Assembly (NCBI RefSeq): GCF_014204815.1 | Contig: NZ_JACHMC010000001.1 | Coordinates: 1,302,001 to 1,366,000 of the forward strand | DNA length: 64,000 nt | Direction of reading: 5' to 3' | Origin: Micrococcus flavus | Lineage (GTDB): Bacteria > Actinomycetota > Actinomycetes > Actinomycetales > Micrococcaceae | Shown here: positions 39,514-48,743 of the stretch, one piece after another | How the letters are laid out: every line of letters begins with the position of its first letter | How positions within the stretch are numbered: position 1 is the first letter of the stretch | Made by a program: the position numbers and the translations under genes | Notes under the pieces: generated by a model | Database searches by the model: none | What the model was told of the DNA's origin: nothing | The model's input: the letters and a program-made list of their open reading frames with translations, nothing else

Positions 39514-40134
39514 ATGAATGACATCTCCCAACATCAGGACCGCTACGCGCTGTCGTTCACGAGTGGCGCCCTCCTGACCCGAGAAGCGGTGATCGCTGCG
39601 CCTCTCTACCTTGAAGCTCGTGACTGGGGAATCGTCCGAGAGCGGCTCCGTACTGAGAACCTGCTCCAGGCGCGAACCAGCTCGTCCGGGTTTCGGCTGG
39701 CGCGCGAGGTTGCGCAGCGCCTGGCTGCACTCACCGACGACGAGTTGGAGTTGCTGAGAGATACGAGCCCGAGCGAGCGCGGTCACTTGATGTGGGTGGC
39801 GGCTTGTCGCCACTATGCGCTCATCGGTGACTTCGCCGAGGAGGTCGTGCGGGAGCGGTTCCTCCTGTTCACGCCAGCGCTGGGCTACGGGGACTTCGAC
39901 AGCTTCGTACATGGGAAGACGCTCTGGCACCCGGAACTCGCTGAGGTGAAGGACTCCACGTTGCAGAAGCTCCGATCGACGGTGTTCCGAATGCTGACGG
40001 AGGCGGGGCTGCTCGCTAACGGCGAGATCGTCCACGCCACCCTGTCCGAGCGCGTCCGCGAGGCGTTCGAAGCCCAGACACCGAGCGACGTTCGGTTCCT
40101 CCCGACCCGAGACAGCAAGGAGGGTGCGCTGTGA
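39514..40134 (+). CDS. brxA: BREX system protein BrxA (DUF1819)
   Basis: 206 residues, small all-helical protein of the BrxA family, first gene of type 1 BREX. The N-terminal stretch YALSFTSGALLTREAVIAA and the middle WVAACRHYALIGDFAEEVVR match the family pattern. The exact role is unsettled; structural work shows a DNA-binding winged-helix-like fold. The ATG at 39514 has a strong ribosome-binding site, and the stop overlaps the brxB GTG by 4 bases. Lower-GC codon use than the chromosome marks it as part of the island. Confidence 0.92.
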   Translation: MNDISQHQDRYALSFTSGALLTREAVIAAPLYLEARDWGIVRERLRTENLLQARTSSSGFRLAREVAQRLAALTDDELELLRDTSPSERGHLMWVAACRHYALIGDFAEEVVRERFLLFTPALGYGDFDSFVHGKTLWHPELAEVKDSTLQKLRSTVFRMLTEAGLLANGEIVHATLSERVREAFEAQTPSDVRFLPTRDSKEGAL

Positions 40135-40730
40135 CGCCGAGCGAACTCACTCACCAGGAAGAGCACCTGTTCGCGGTGCTCAGCGGCGAGCGCTTCCTCA
40201 AGATGGAAGGCCTGTCGAACGAGGTCCCGTTCTTCATCTACCCATACGAGCCCGAGCACGCCCTCGACGTAGCGAAAGCGAAGAAACGGGTCAAGAACCG
40301 ACTCGCCAGCAAGGGCATCGAGGTCCGCGAGATCAACCTCTATGACCTGTCGGTCGACGTACTCAAAGAGCGCGGCGACTGGGACGAGGTTCTCGAAGTG
40401 GAGTCCGACCTCGACAAGGCGGAGTTCACCGAGATGCTGCAGGCAATGCTCAACCCACAGCAGCATCTCGCGCCCGCGATCCGAGACCGGCTCGCTGATG
40501 GTGGGTTCGACATCGTGTTCCTCACCGGGATCGGTGAGGTGTTCCCCTATATCCGTTCCCACAACGTGCTGAACAACTTGCAGAGCGTCGTTGTGGGCAA
40601 ACCGATGCTCATGTTCTTCCCCGGCCGCTATGAGCAGTCCGACACTCTCGGCTCGTCGCTCGTGCTGTTCGGCAGGTTGAAGGACGACCAGTACTACCGC
40701 GCCAAGAACATTCTGGAACAGGAACCGTGA
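40131..40730 (+). CDS. brxB: BREX system protein BrxB (DUF1788)
   Basis: 199 residues. The family pattern includes VPFFIYPYEPEHALDV, FDIVFLTGIGEVFPYIRSH and KPMLMFFPGRYEQ, typical of BrxB. It starts with GTG in a GTGA overlap with brxA and ends in a GTGA overlap with brxC, so the three are made together. BrxB is needed for BREX defence and methylation, probably as part of the methyltransferase complex; its activity is unknown. Confidence 0.92.
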   Translation: MTPSELTHQEEHLFAVLSGERFLKMEGLSNEVPFFIYPYEPEHALDVAKAKKRVKNRLASKGIEVREINLYDLSVDVLKERGDWDEVLEVESDLDKAEFTEMLQAMLNPQQHLAPAIRDRLADGGFDIVFLTGIGEVFPYIRSHNVLNNLQSVVVGKPMLMFFPGRYEQSDTLGSSLVLFGRLKDDQYYRAKNILEQEP

Positions 40731-43700
40731 CCGTCATGCACCTCACCGAGATTTTCGCCAAGGACGTCCAGCGGCCCATCGAGGGCGTCATCAAGGCTGA
40801 CGACGTTGCACACCTGGGCACCGAGGTTGACGAGTACGTCCTGACCAATGAAGCCGCCAAGGGACTGGAACTGCTGCTTGAGGCATACACGAACTACACC
40901 AACGCGAACGGTGTCTGGATTTCAGGCTTCTTCGGCTCCGGCAAGTCCCACCTGTTGAAGATGCTCGCGCACCTCCTCGGCGATGTGGAGGGCGACGACT
41001 TCCCTCGCGAGCGCGTCTCGGAGAGCTTCCGCGCCAAGGCGACGGATGCCTTCCTCCCGCCCCTTCTCGACAAGGCCGACCGCATCCCAGCCAAGAGCCT
41101 GTTGTTCAACATCGATCAGAAGGCCACCCTGATCAGCAAGGATCAGACCGACGCCCTGCTGCGCGTATTCGTGAAGATCTTCGATGAGTCTCGCGGCTAC
41201 TACGGAGACCAGGGACACATCGCCCGCTTCGAGCGCCAGCTCGACGACGAGGGGCAACTCGATGCGTTCAAGAGCGCGTTCCAAGCTGCGTCGGGCCGGG
41301 AGTGGATGGAGCGCCGGCCGAGCTTCGGCCTTCCAACCGTGCGCAAGCAAGTCAACGAGGCATACGCCCAGATCACCGGCCTCGACGCATCTGCCGCACC
41401 CGACATCTTGAAGACCTACCAGGACACCTACTCGGTCTCGATCGAGGACTTCGCCGACGAAGTTCGCGACTGGCTAGACAAGCAGCCCGCAGGGTACCGG
41501 TTGAACTTTTTCGTGGATGAGGTCGGTCAGTTCATCGGCTCGAACACGCATCTGATGCTGAACCTTCAGACGATCGCCGAGTCGCTGAACACTAAGTGCG
41601 GTGGCCGGGCCTGGGTGTTCGTGACCTCACAGGAGGACATGGACAAGGTCGTCGGTGACCGCACCAAGCAGCAGGGCAACGACTTCTCGAAGATTCAGGC
41701 CCGGTTTAAGACCCGAGTGAAGCTCACCTCCGCAGACGTGGAAGAGGTCATCCGCAAGCGACTGCTGGAGAAGAACGACAAGGGCACCCAGGTGCTCGAA
41801 GCCGTCTACGCGCAGGAGTCTGCGAACTTCAAGACACTGTTTGACTTCGTTGATGGAGCGAAGACCTACCGGAACTTCACCGACGAGGCCCACTTCGTCG
41901 GCACCTACCCGTTCGTCAGCTACCAGTTCCCTCTGTTCCAAGCCGCGATCGAGGGCATCTCTGACCACAACGTCTTCGAGGGCCGCAACAGTTCCGTTGG
42001 TGAGCGCTCCTTGCTCGGCGTCGTCCAGCAAGTCGCCAAGGACATCGGCAATGTCGAGATCGGCACGTTGGCCACCTTCGACGCCATGTTCGCAGGCATC
42101 CGCGCGTCGTTGAAGTCCGCGGCACAGCGCTCAATTGACCGCGCCGAGCGTGACCTGCCCGACAGCGGTTCACCGGTCACCAAGCTCGCCGTGCGACTGC
42201 TCAAGGCACTGTTCCTGGTGAAGTACGTCGAGAGCTTCCAGGCCACTCCGCGCAACCTAACCGTGCTGGTCTACAACCGGTTCGGACTCGACCTGCCCGC
42301 GTTGTCCAAGCAGGTTCAAGACGCGCTCACGCTCCTGGAAACCCAGACATACGTGCAGCGCAACGGCAACGTCTACGAGTACCTGACCAACGAAGAGCAG
42401 GTGATCGAGGAAGAGATCAAGAACGTCGAGATCGACTCATCTGAGGTCTCCACCCGGCTGAACAAGATTCTCTCCGGCGATGTGGTCAAGACCTCCAAGC
42501 TCCGGTATGCGAAGAACGGGCAAGACTTCCCGTTCGGGTACAAGCTCGATGACCAGGCGTTCGGTCAGCAGCGCGAGCTTTCGCTGCACTTCATCACTCC
42601 CGAGTACCCCTACGGGCCGGAGGAGATTCGCATGCACTCGGCGGGCAAGGACGAATTGCGCGTGGTCCTCGCCCCGGACGACCGGGTGCTGGCCGACCTG
42701 CGGCTGCTGATCAAGACCGAGAAGTACACCAAGCGGAAGCAGACCAGTTCGCTCTCGCCGGTCGAGGAGCAGATTCTGCGCGCCAAGGCCACCCAGAACG
42801 CGCAGCGCGAGAAGGAACTGGTAGAGCGAATCCGCCAGGCCGTCGGGCGAGCCGATCTGGTGATCAACACCGCAGACCTCACATCCGGGTCGCAGGAAGC
42901 AGTCGCGCGGATCACCGAGGGGTTCCAAGACCTCATCGCGCGCACCTACACGCAGCTCAGCCTGCTCGATGGACGCACTTACAGCGAGCAGCAGGTTGCC
43001 GGGTTCGCGAACCCCGACCAGGCCGCCATGATTGACGACTCCTCAATGCACGCGCCCGCGGCCCCGGCAGATGAGGTGCTGTCGTACGTCCTGCAGCGCG
43101 ACCGTCTCGGGGAGCAGATCACCGTCAAGAAGATCGTCGATCACTTCCAGGCCAAGCCCTACGGCTGGGACCTCGCCTCCATCGAGTGCGTCGTCGCCTG
43201 GCTCGTCGGCACCTCGAAGATCACTCTGACGGTCGATTCCAACATCCTCAAGCGCAGCGAAGTGGCGGCGGCACTGCGCAACACACAGAAGCACTCCCAT
43301 GCAGTCGTCGCACCTCAGAAGACCTTCGACCAGCGCAAGGTCGCCACGCTTCGTGCCTTCTGCACGGACTTCTTCGACGAGCCTGCCGTGTCGAAAGACC
43401 CGCTCGAATTGGCCCGGCACACAAGCGAGCGCCTCCGCGCCAAGAGTGAAGAACTCAAGGCGCGAGTCAGCGGCTCCAAGTACCCCTTCGTGACTCAGCT
43501 CGAAGCTCCGATCGCGCTGCTGGATTCTGTCGTGGGCAAGCCCGATGACTGGTACCTGAGCGACTTCGCCGCCGCCGACGATCTCCTTGACGCGAAGACC
43601 GACATCATCGACCCCATCCAAGCCTTCCTCGGCGGCGCCCAGCGCAAGATTTACGACGAGGCAAGCGAACTCCTCACTACCAACGCCAACAACCTCAACT

Positions 43701-44248
43701 ATCTGCCATCTGGGAGCAGCCAAGAGGTGGCCGGACTCCTCGCAGACCCGCAAGCCTTCCGTGGTAACCGGATGACCAAGCTGAAAGCCGCCGCAGTTGA
43801 ACTTGAGGCGCGCATCGACGAGGCGCTTGTCGCGAACCGCGACGGAGCACTTCTAGAGATCAACTCACGTTGGGCGCCCCTCCAGACCAGCACGATTTAC
43901 CTCAATGCCACTGACGACGCCAAGCGCAACGCGACCCAGAAAGTCAACACGATCCTCGACAGGATCGGCCGTGAGAGCCAGATCGCCGTCGTCCGCGAGA
44001 TCGCCAACACCTTCGAGGAACACACCTACCCGGCCATCCTCGACCAACTCGCCGAGAACCCCCGTCCTCGCAACGACGACACGGCGGTCTCGACGGCTCC
44101 TGTGAAGCAGACCGTCTCGGTCAAGAGCATCAGTGCCACCGGCATCCACGGCGTACTGGAGACCGAAGACGACGTAGACCGTTACCTCGATGCGCTCCGC
44201 ACCGCGCTGGTCCAGGCCCTCAACGACGACAAGCGCATCGCGCTGTAG
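40727..44248 (+). CDS. brxC: BREX system P-loop ATPase BrxC
   Basis: 1173 residues. The N-terminal ATPase domain has Walker A GFFGSGKSHLLKML with G67–S74 and a Walker B-like LNFFVDEVGQFI. The long C-terminal part is helical and includes an acidic coiled region near the middle. BrxC is an Orc/Cdc6-like ATPase essential for type 1 BREX. The GTG start overlaps brxB (ATG three codons later is possible). A 12-bp gap precedes pglX. Size and order match the family (about 1200 residues). No damage is seen. Confidence 0.94.
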   Translation: MTVMHLTEIFAKDVQRPIEGVIKADDVAHLGTEVDEYVLTNEAAKGLELLLEAYTNYTNANGVWISGFFGSGKSHLLKMLAHLLGDVEGDDFPRERVSESFRAKATDAFLPPLLDKADRIPAKSLLFNIDQKATLISKDQTDALLRVFVKIFDESRGYYGDQGHIARFERQLDDEGQLDAFKSAFQAASGREWMERRPSFGLPTVRKQVNEAYAQITGLDASAAPDILKTYQDTYSVSIEDFADEVRDWLDKQPAGYRLNFFVDEVGQFIGSNTHLMLNLQTIAESLNTKCGGRAWVFVTSQEDMDKVVGDRTKQQGNDFSKIQARFKTRVKLTSADVEEVIRKRLLEKNDKGTQVLEAVYAQESANFKTLFDFVDGAKTYRNFTDEAHFVGTYPFVSYQFPLFQAAIEGISDHNVFEGRNSSVGERSLLGVVQQVAKDIGNVEIGTLATFDAMFAGIRASLKSAAQRSIDRAERDLPDSGSPVTKLAVRLLKALFLVKYVESFQATPRNLTVLVYNRFGLDLPALSKQVQDALTLLETQTYVQRNGNVYEYLTNEEQVIEEEIKNVEIDSSEVSTRLNKILSGDVVKTSKLRYAKNGQDFPFGYKLDDQAFGQQRELSLHFITPEYPYGPEEIRMHSAGKDELRVVLAPDDRVLADLRLLIKTEKYTKRKQTSSLSPVEEQILRAKATQNAQREKELVERIRQAVGRADLVINTADLTSGSQEAVARITEGFQDLIARTYTQLSLLDGRTYSEQQVAGFANPDQAAMIDDSSMHAPAAPADEVLSYVLQRDRLGEQITVKKIVDHFQAKPYGWDLASIECVVAWLVGTSKITLTVDSNILKRSEVAAALRNTQKHSHAVVAPQKTFDQRKVATLRAFCTDFFDEPAVSKDPLELARHTSERLRAKSEELKARVSGSKYPFVTQLEAPIALLDSVVGKPDDWYLSDFAAADDLLDAKTDIIDPIQAFLGGAQRKIYDEASELLTTNANNLNYLPSGSSQEVAGLLADPQAFRGNRMTKLKAAAVELEARIDEALVANRDGALLEINSRWAPLQTSTIYLNATDDAKRNATQKVNTILDRIGRESQIAVVREIANTFEEHTYPAILDQLAENPRPRNDDTAVSTAPVKQTVSVKSISATGIHGVLETEDDVDRYLDALRTALVQALNDDKRIAL

Positions 44249-44260
44249 GAGACACCACCC

Positions 44261-47200
44261 ATGGAAACCGCACCGCTGAAGAGCTTCGCCACCTGGGCCA
44301 GGCGCGAACTCATCACCCAGGTCAGCGCCCGGCTGACCGCAGTACTCGCCCCCTCCTCACCGGAACGAGTCGAGAACCAGCGTGCCGTGGCCATGCTCGA
44401 ACGCGATATCGCGGCCGCGGGAGGCGGCGCCAAGGGCAAGGACGCGATCGCTGACAAGGTCGCGTACACCTGGTTCAACCGCATCATTGCGCTGCGCTTC
44501 ATGGACGCCAACGGCTACACCGGCATCGGCGTCGTCTCACCCGCGCACGGCCAGCAAGTCGGACAGCCCGAGATACTCGCCGACGCCAAGCGCGGCAGCA
44601 TCGATCCCGCCGTCATCACCAACAATCGCACCCTCGACGCGATCACCGGACTCCTCGACGGAACCCGCAACAGCGCGGACCCCCAGGGCGAGGCATACAC
44701 CCTCCTGCTTGCCGAGTACTGCCGTTACTGGAACCGTTCGATGCCGTTCATGTTCGAGCGTGAAGGCGACTACACCGAACTCCTCATCCCCGCGAACCTC
44801 CTCGCAGCAGACTCGATCCTCACTCAGGCGACCGCGGCTCTCACCGAAGAGGTCTGCCGCGAAGTCGAAGTGATCGGATGGCTGTACCAGTTCTACATCT
44901 CCGAACGGAAGCAGGAGGTCTTCGACGGGTTCAGGAAGGGCAAGAAGGCAGGCGCGGCCGAGATTCCGGCAGCCACCCAGCTCTTCACTCCACACTGGAT
45001 CGTCCGCTACCTCGTCGAGAATTCTGTTGGCCGCCTGTGGATGCTCAACCACCCTGCATCCGGACTCGTCGACCAGATGGACTACTACATCGCACCGATC
45101 GACAACGAGGGCGACTTCCTCAAGGTCGCCAGCCCCGAGGAACTGACGGTCATAGACCCGGCCTGCGGCTCCGGACACATGCTCACCTACGCGTTCGACC
45201 TGCTCTACGCGATCTACGAAGAGGAAGGCTACACGCCTTCCGAGATTCCCGAGCTGATCCTCACCCACAACCTCTACGGCACCGAGATCGACCCACGTGC
45301 CGGAGCGCTGGCAGCGTTCGCACTCACCATGAAGGCGCGCGCCAAGCAGCGCACGTTCTTCGACCAGCAGGTCCAGCCGAACATCTGCGTGCTTGAACCG
45401 ATCTCGTTCAGCCCAGACGAGTTGGACTACATCATCACCGCGGATGGCGACAAGCGCGCAGAGGAACTGTTCTGGAACCAGTTCGCCGGAGCCGACACCC
45501 TCGGGTCACTCATCCAGCCCGATCCCGATCTGACCGTCCGACTCGGCCAACACCTCGCGACGCTCCACGACGAAGGCGACATCCTCCGCGCCGATTCGAT
45601 CGAGCGGGCCCAGCGGACGATCCGACAGGCGGAGTTCTTGTCCGCTCGTTATTGCCTCCTCGTTGCGAATCCACCCTATATGGATGCTCGCAACATGGGC
45701 GGGGCTCTGTATGACTTCGTAGTAGAGCACTTCCCGAAAGCATTCACTGGGATAGACCTCGCCTTCGTGCTTCGGTCGCGTTCACTAGTACAGCCGAAGG
45801 GTTACCTTGCACTTCTGACCATGGATAGTTGGCTCGGGAACGTCGAATGTGCAGAGTTTCGAGATGTCGTCCGCGAGGCACTGTCTCCCCGAATACTTCT
45901 CCATCTCGGGCCGCGCGCATTCCCCGAGATCGCAGGTGGAGTCGTCCAGGTCTCTGCCACGCTCTTCCAAAATGCCGCTCCAGGCTCCGCGAAGAGCATC
46001 TTCATCGCCGCCACCGGAGGAGCTACCACGGATGCAAAGGTGGGGCAGTTCCGGGACGCGTCTCGGCACTACGGGCACACGCTTGACTGGTTCGATGTCT
46101 TTCCGGGCCGGGTTTTCACCCCGTATGCGGCATCCGAAAGCGCACATAGCACGTTTGCCTCAGCATCGGCTATGAGTTCGATCGCTGAGGTCCGCACAGG
46201 ACTCCAGACCGGAGACAACTCCCGGTTCCTACGCCAATGGTTTGAGGTCTCCTATTCCAGCGTTCGTGTCGATGGTCTTGGCGACAACTCACGCTGGGTG
46301 CCGTACGTGAAGTCAAGTTCACCGACTCGATGGTTCGCACGCGAGGACCTGGTCGTTGACTGGCGGGGCGACGGTGCCGAGATTCGAGCGCATCCGAGTT
46401 CTGTGGTTCGAAACTCAACGTACTACTTTCAGCCTGGCCTTTCCTACGGTGGGCTCGCGGGGAATCTCAAGGCGCGCCTTGTTTCGACGGACACCATCTT
46501 CGATCAGAAGAACTCGATGGTATTCCCGGTTGGGGCAACCACGACCGAGCAACTGCTCGCGCTCATGAACAGCCCGGCCTTCGAGGTTTTGGCGCGGCTC
46601 GTCTCGCCAAAGGGTTTCGGCGTTGGTACGCTCTCTCAGCTCCCGATCCCGAAGGAGACGCTGGCAGCGCCGCGCATCGAAGCGATCGCGCAGCAAGCGA
46701 TCGAGTTATCACGGGCAACTTTTGATCGGTCGGAGATATCTCGCGGGTTCGTCGGTCTCGACTCGATCTTCATGGGTGCTGAGAGGCATCCCTCACTTCG
46801 GTCCAGCGTGAGATCCATGCAGGAGATGGATACCCGGATTCAGAGCGAGCTGAGAGACATCGAGACCGAGAACGCTCGTATATTCCAAGTGGCCCTGCTC
46901 GCTGTCGCTGACTGGTCGCCAGCGGAGGTACCGCTCGCGCCGCCGTACTCAGAAGCGTCAGTCGTGCAGGACCTGGTCTCATATGCGATCGGCTGCATGT
47001 TCGGTCGGTACAGCCTCGACGAACCCGGCCTGATTCTCGCTGACCAGGGAGCGACAATGCAGGACTACCTCGCCAAGGTGCCACAGCCGACGTTCGAGCC
47101 TGATGCAGACAACGTTCTACCGATCGTGGACGGTGACTGGTTCGAGGACGATATTGTGGCGAGGTTCCGCCAGTTCCTGCGGGCGGCGTTCGGCGAGGAG

Positions 47201-47704
47201 CACTTCGAGGAGAATCTGCGGTTCGTTGAGGAGTCGCTCGGCGTCAAGGCTCTGCGGGAGTACTTCGTTACCCGTGCCGGACGATCCAAGTTCCACGACG
47301 ATCACGTCAAGCGTTACAAGAAGCGCCCGATCTACTGGCTGTTCTCCAGCCCAAAAGGTTCGTTCAACGCGTTGATCTACATGCATCGCTACACCCCGTC
47401 CACGGTCTCGACGGTACTGAACGAGTACCTGCGCGAGTTCGAGTCGAAGCTGGAGGCGAACCTTCAGCACCAGGAGCGTCTCGCCGCCGGGGATGGCACG
47501 CCACGCGAGAAGGCCGCAGCGCTGAAGGAGTCCGAGCGGCTGCGCAAGGTGCTGCTGGAGCTCGATGAGTACGAGCACAACGTGCTCTACCCACTGGCGT
47601 CGCAACAGATCGCCATCGACCTCGACGACGGGGTAAAGGTGAACTACCCGAGGTTCTACCCGGCCCTCAAGAAGATCACTGGGTTGGAGGCTGCCGATGA
47701 ATGA
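44261..47704 (+). CDS. pglX: BREX-1 adenine-specific DNA methyltransferase PglX
   Basis: 1147 residues. Methylates adenine in the BREX recognition sequence to mark self DNA. Motif I is DPACGSGH (299–306) and motif IV is NPPY (470–473), with a helical N-terminal region before them and the target-recognition region after. GGAGACACC precedes the ATG. Oddity: from about 45,630 to 46,990, covering motif IV and the recognition region, codons become distinctly more A/T-rich (GTTATTGCC, CTAGTACAG, TCTGTGGTT) than in both ends of the same gene. That suggests replacement of the specificity-determining section by recombination. The reading frame is intact. It overlaps the next gene by 8 bp. Confidence 0.95.
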   Translation: METAPLKSFATWARRELITQVSARLTAVLAPSSPERVENQRAVAMLERDIAAAGGGAKGKDAIADKVAYTWFNRIIALRFMDANGYTGIGVVSPAHGQQVGQPEILADAKRGSIDPAVITNNRTLDAITGLLDGTRNSADPQGEAYTLLLAEYCRYWNRSMPFMFEREGDYTELLIPANLLAADSILTQATAALTEEVCREVEVIGWLYQFYISERKQEVFDGFRKGKKAGAAEIPAATQLFTPHWIVRYLVENSVGRLWMLNHPASGLVDQMDYYIAPIDNEGDFLKVASPEELTVIDPACGSGHMLTYAFDLLYAIYEEEGYTPSEIPELILTHNLYGTEIDPRAGALAAFALTMKARAKQRTFFDQQVQPNICVLEPISFSPDELDYIITADGDKRAEELFWNQFAGADTLGSLIQPDPDLTVRLGQHLATLHDEGDILRADSIERAQRTIRQAEFLSARYCLLVANPPYMDARNMGGALYDFVVEHFPKAFTGIDLAFVLRSRSLVQPKGYLALLTMDSWLGNVECAEFRDVVREALSPRILLHLGPRAFPEIAGGVVQVSATLFQNAAPGSAKSIFIAATGGATTDAKVGQFRDASRHYGHTLDWFDVFPGRVFTPYAASESAHSTFASASAMSSIAEVRTGLQTGDNSRFLRQWFEVSYSSVRVDGLGDNSRWVPYVKSSSPTRWFAREDLVVDWRGDGAEIRAHPSSVVRNSTYYFQPGLSYGGLAGNLKARLVSTDTIFDQKNSMVFPVGATTTEQLLALMNSPAFEVLARLVSPKGFGVGTLSQLPIPKETLAAPRIEAIAQQAIELSRATFDRSEISRGFVGLDSIFMGAERHPSLRSSVRSMQEMDTRIQSELRDIETENARIFQVALLAVADWSPAEVPLAPPYSEASVVQDLVSYAIGCMFGRYSLDEPGLILADQGATMQDYLAKVPQPTFEPDADNVLPIVDGDWFEDDIVARFRQFLRAAFGEEHFEENLRFVEESLGVKALREYFVTRAGRSKFHDDHVKRYKKRPIYWLFSSPKGSFNALIYMHRYTPSTVSTVLNEYLREFESKLEANLQHQERLAAGDGTPREKAAALKESERLRKVLLELDEYEHNVLYPLASQQIAIDLDDGVKVNYPRFYPALKKITGLEAADE

Positions 47705-48743
47705 GAGCGCACGCAGCCAACGAGGAGCCGAACGGGAGTTGCTCGCGCGTGCCGCAGAGGTGATCGAGGAAGGCCAGGCTGCGGCGGCTCGTCAGACGAA
47801 CCTCGCGCTCACGTTGACCTTCTGGCGGCTCGGGCGGCTTGTCGGCGAGGAAGTGCTCGGTTCGGAGCGCGCTGCCTACGGCGAGCAGATTGTCGTCTTA
47901 CTGGGACGACAATTGGTGGAGCGGTACGGAAGTTCCTACGAGGAGAAGAACCTTCGCCGCATGGTCCAGTTCGCCCAGCAGTTCCCAGACGAGCAGATTG
48001 TCGTCTCGCTGGGACGACAATTGAGCTGGACCCACTTTCGAGCCCTGCTGCCGCTGAAGTCCCCAGAGGCCAGAGCCTTCTACGTGCAGGAGGCCATGGC
48101 TCAGGGGCTGAGCGTTCGAGGCTTGCGCCATCTGATCTCGCGGAAGGCGTTCGAGCGCCGTGAGATCGCTAACGCGCAGTTCGTGGGTGAGACTGGCGTC
48201 CCGCGCGACGTGTTCCGCGACCCGTACCTGCTGGACTTCCTCGGCCTGGAGGATACGTTCCTCGAACGCGACCTCGAAGCAGCGATCGTCCGAGACATGG
48301 AGGCGTTCCTGCTCGAAGCGGGCAACGGCTTCGCGTTCGTCGAGCGCCAGAAGCGGATAATCATCGACGATGACGACTACCACCTCGACCTGCTCTTCTT
48401 CAGCAGACCGCTGCGGCGCCTCGTCGCCGTTGAGTTGAAGATCGGCAAGTTCAAGGCCGCCTACGAGGGCCAGATGAAGCTCTATCTCAAGTGGCTTGAC
48501 CGCTACGAACGGCAGGAGGGTGAGGAGTCACCGATCGAACTGATCCTGTGTACGGAGACGGGTCGCGAGCAGATCGAGCTGCTGGAGATGCACAAGGACG
48601 GGATCGTCGTCGCTGAGTGCTGGACCGCGCTACCGCCGAAGGCCGAGTTGCAGGCACGCATCCAGCAGATTTATCAGGCGGCCGCCGAGAGGGTTGCGAG
48701 GCGGGAGATCGAAGCGACATCGGGGCAGGAGGGCGCAGAATGA
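47697..48743 (+). CDS. PDDEXK nuclease-domain protein (DUF1016/YhcG family) inside the BREX operon
   Basis: 348 residues. The N-terminal DUF1016_N domain (RQTNLALTLTFWRLGRLVGE, then MVQFAQQFPD) is followed by the C-terminal nuclease fold: DDDDYHLDLLFF with D231 and AVELKIGKF with E246–K248 give the D-ExK pattern. Related proteins occur beside restriction-modification and BREX systems. It overlaps pglX by 8 bp and pglZ by 4 bp (ATGA), so it is an integral operon member rather than a chance insertion. Its role, as effector or accessory nuclease, is not established. A 33-bp near-perfect direct repeat lies within its N-terminal half. Confidence 0.88.
   Translation: MNESARSQRGAERELLARAAEVIEEGQAAAARQTNLALTLTFWRLGRLVGEEVLGSERAAYGEQIVVLLGRQLVERYGSSYEEKNLRRMVQFAQQFPDEQIVVSLGRQLSWTHFRALLPLKSPEARAFYVQEAMAQGLSVRGLRHLISRKAFERREIANAQFVGETGVPRDVFRDPYLLDFLGLEDTFLERDLEAAIVRDMEAFLLEAGNGFAFVERQKRIIIDDDDYHLDLLFFSRPLRRLVAVELKIGKFKAAYEGQMKLYLKWLDRYERQEGEESPIELILCTETGREQIELLEMHKDGIVVAECWTALPPKAELQARIQQIYQAAAERVARREIEATSGQEGAE
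47883..48023 (+). repeat. 33-bp near-perfect direct repeat with palindromic core
   Basis: Copies at 47883–47915 and 47991–48023 differ at only two adjacent bases and lie 108 bp (36 codons) apart in frame. Each contains ATTGTCGTC and its complement GACGACAAT, so each can form a 9-bp hairpin. The encoded peptides are EQIVVLLGRQL and EQIVVSLGRQL. Confidence 0.8.

Noticed and set aside
47697-48743. DUF1016 gene as a misplaced insertion breaking the BREX operon
   Set aside because: It is coupled by overlaps on both sides and keeps the D-ExK residues, so it is an integrated operon member.
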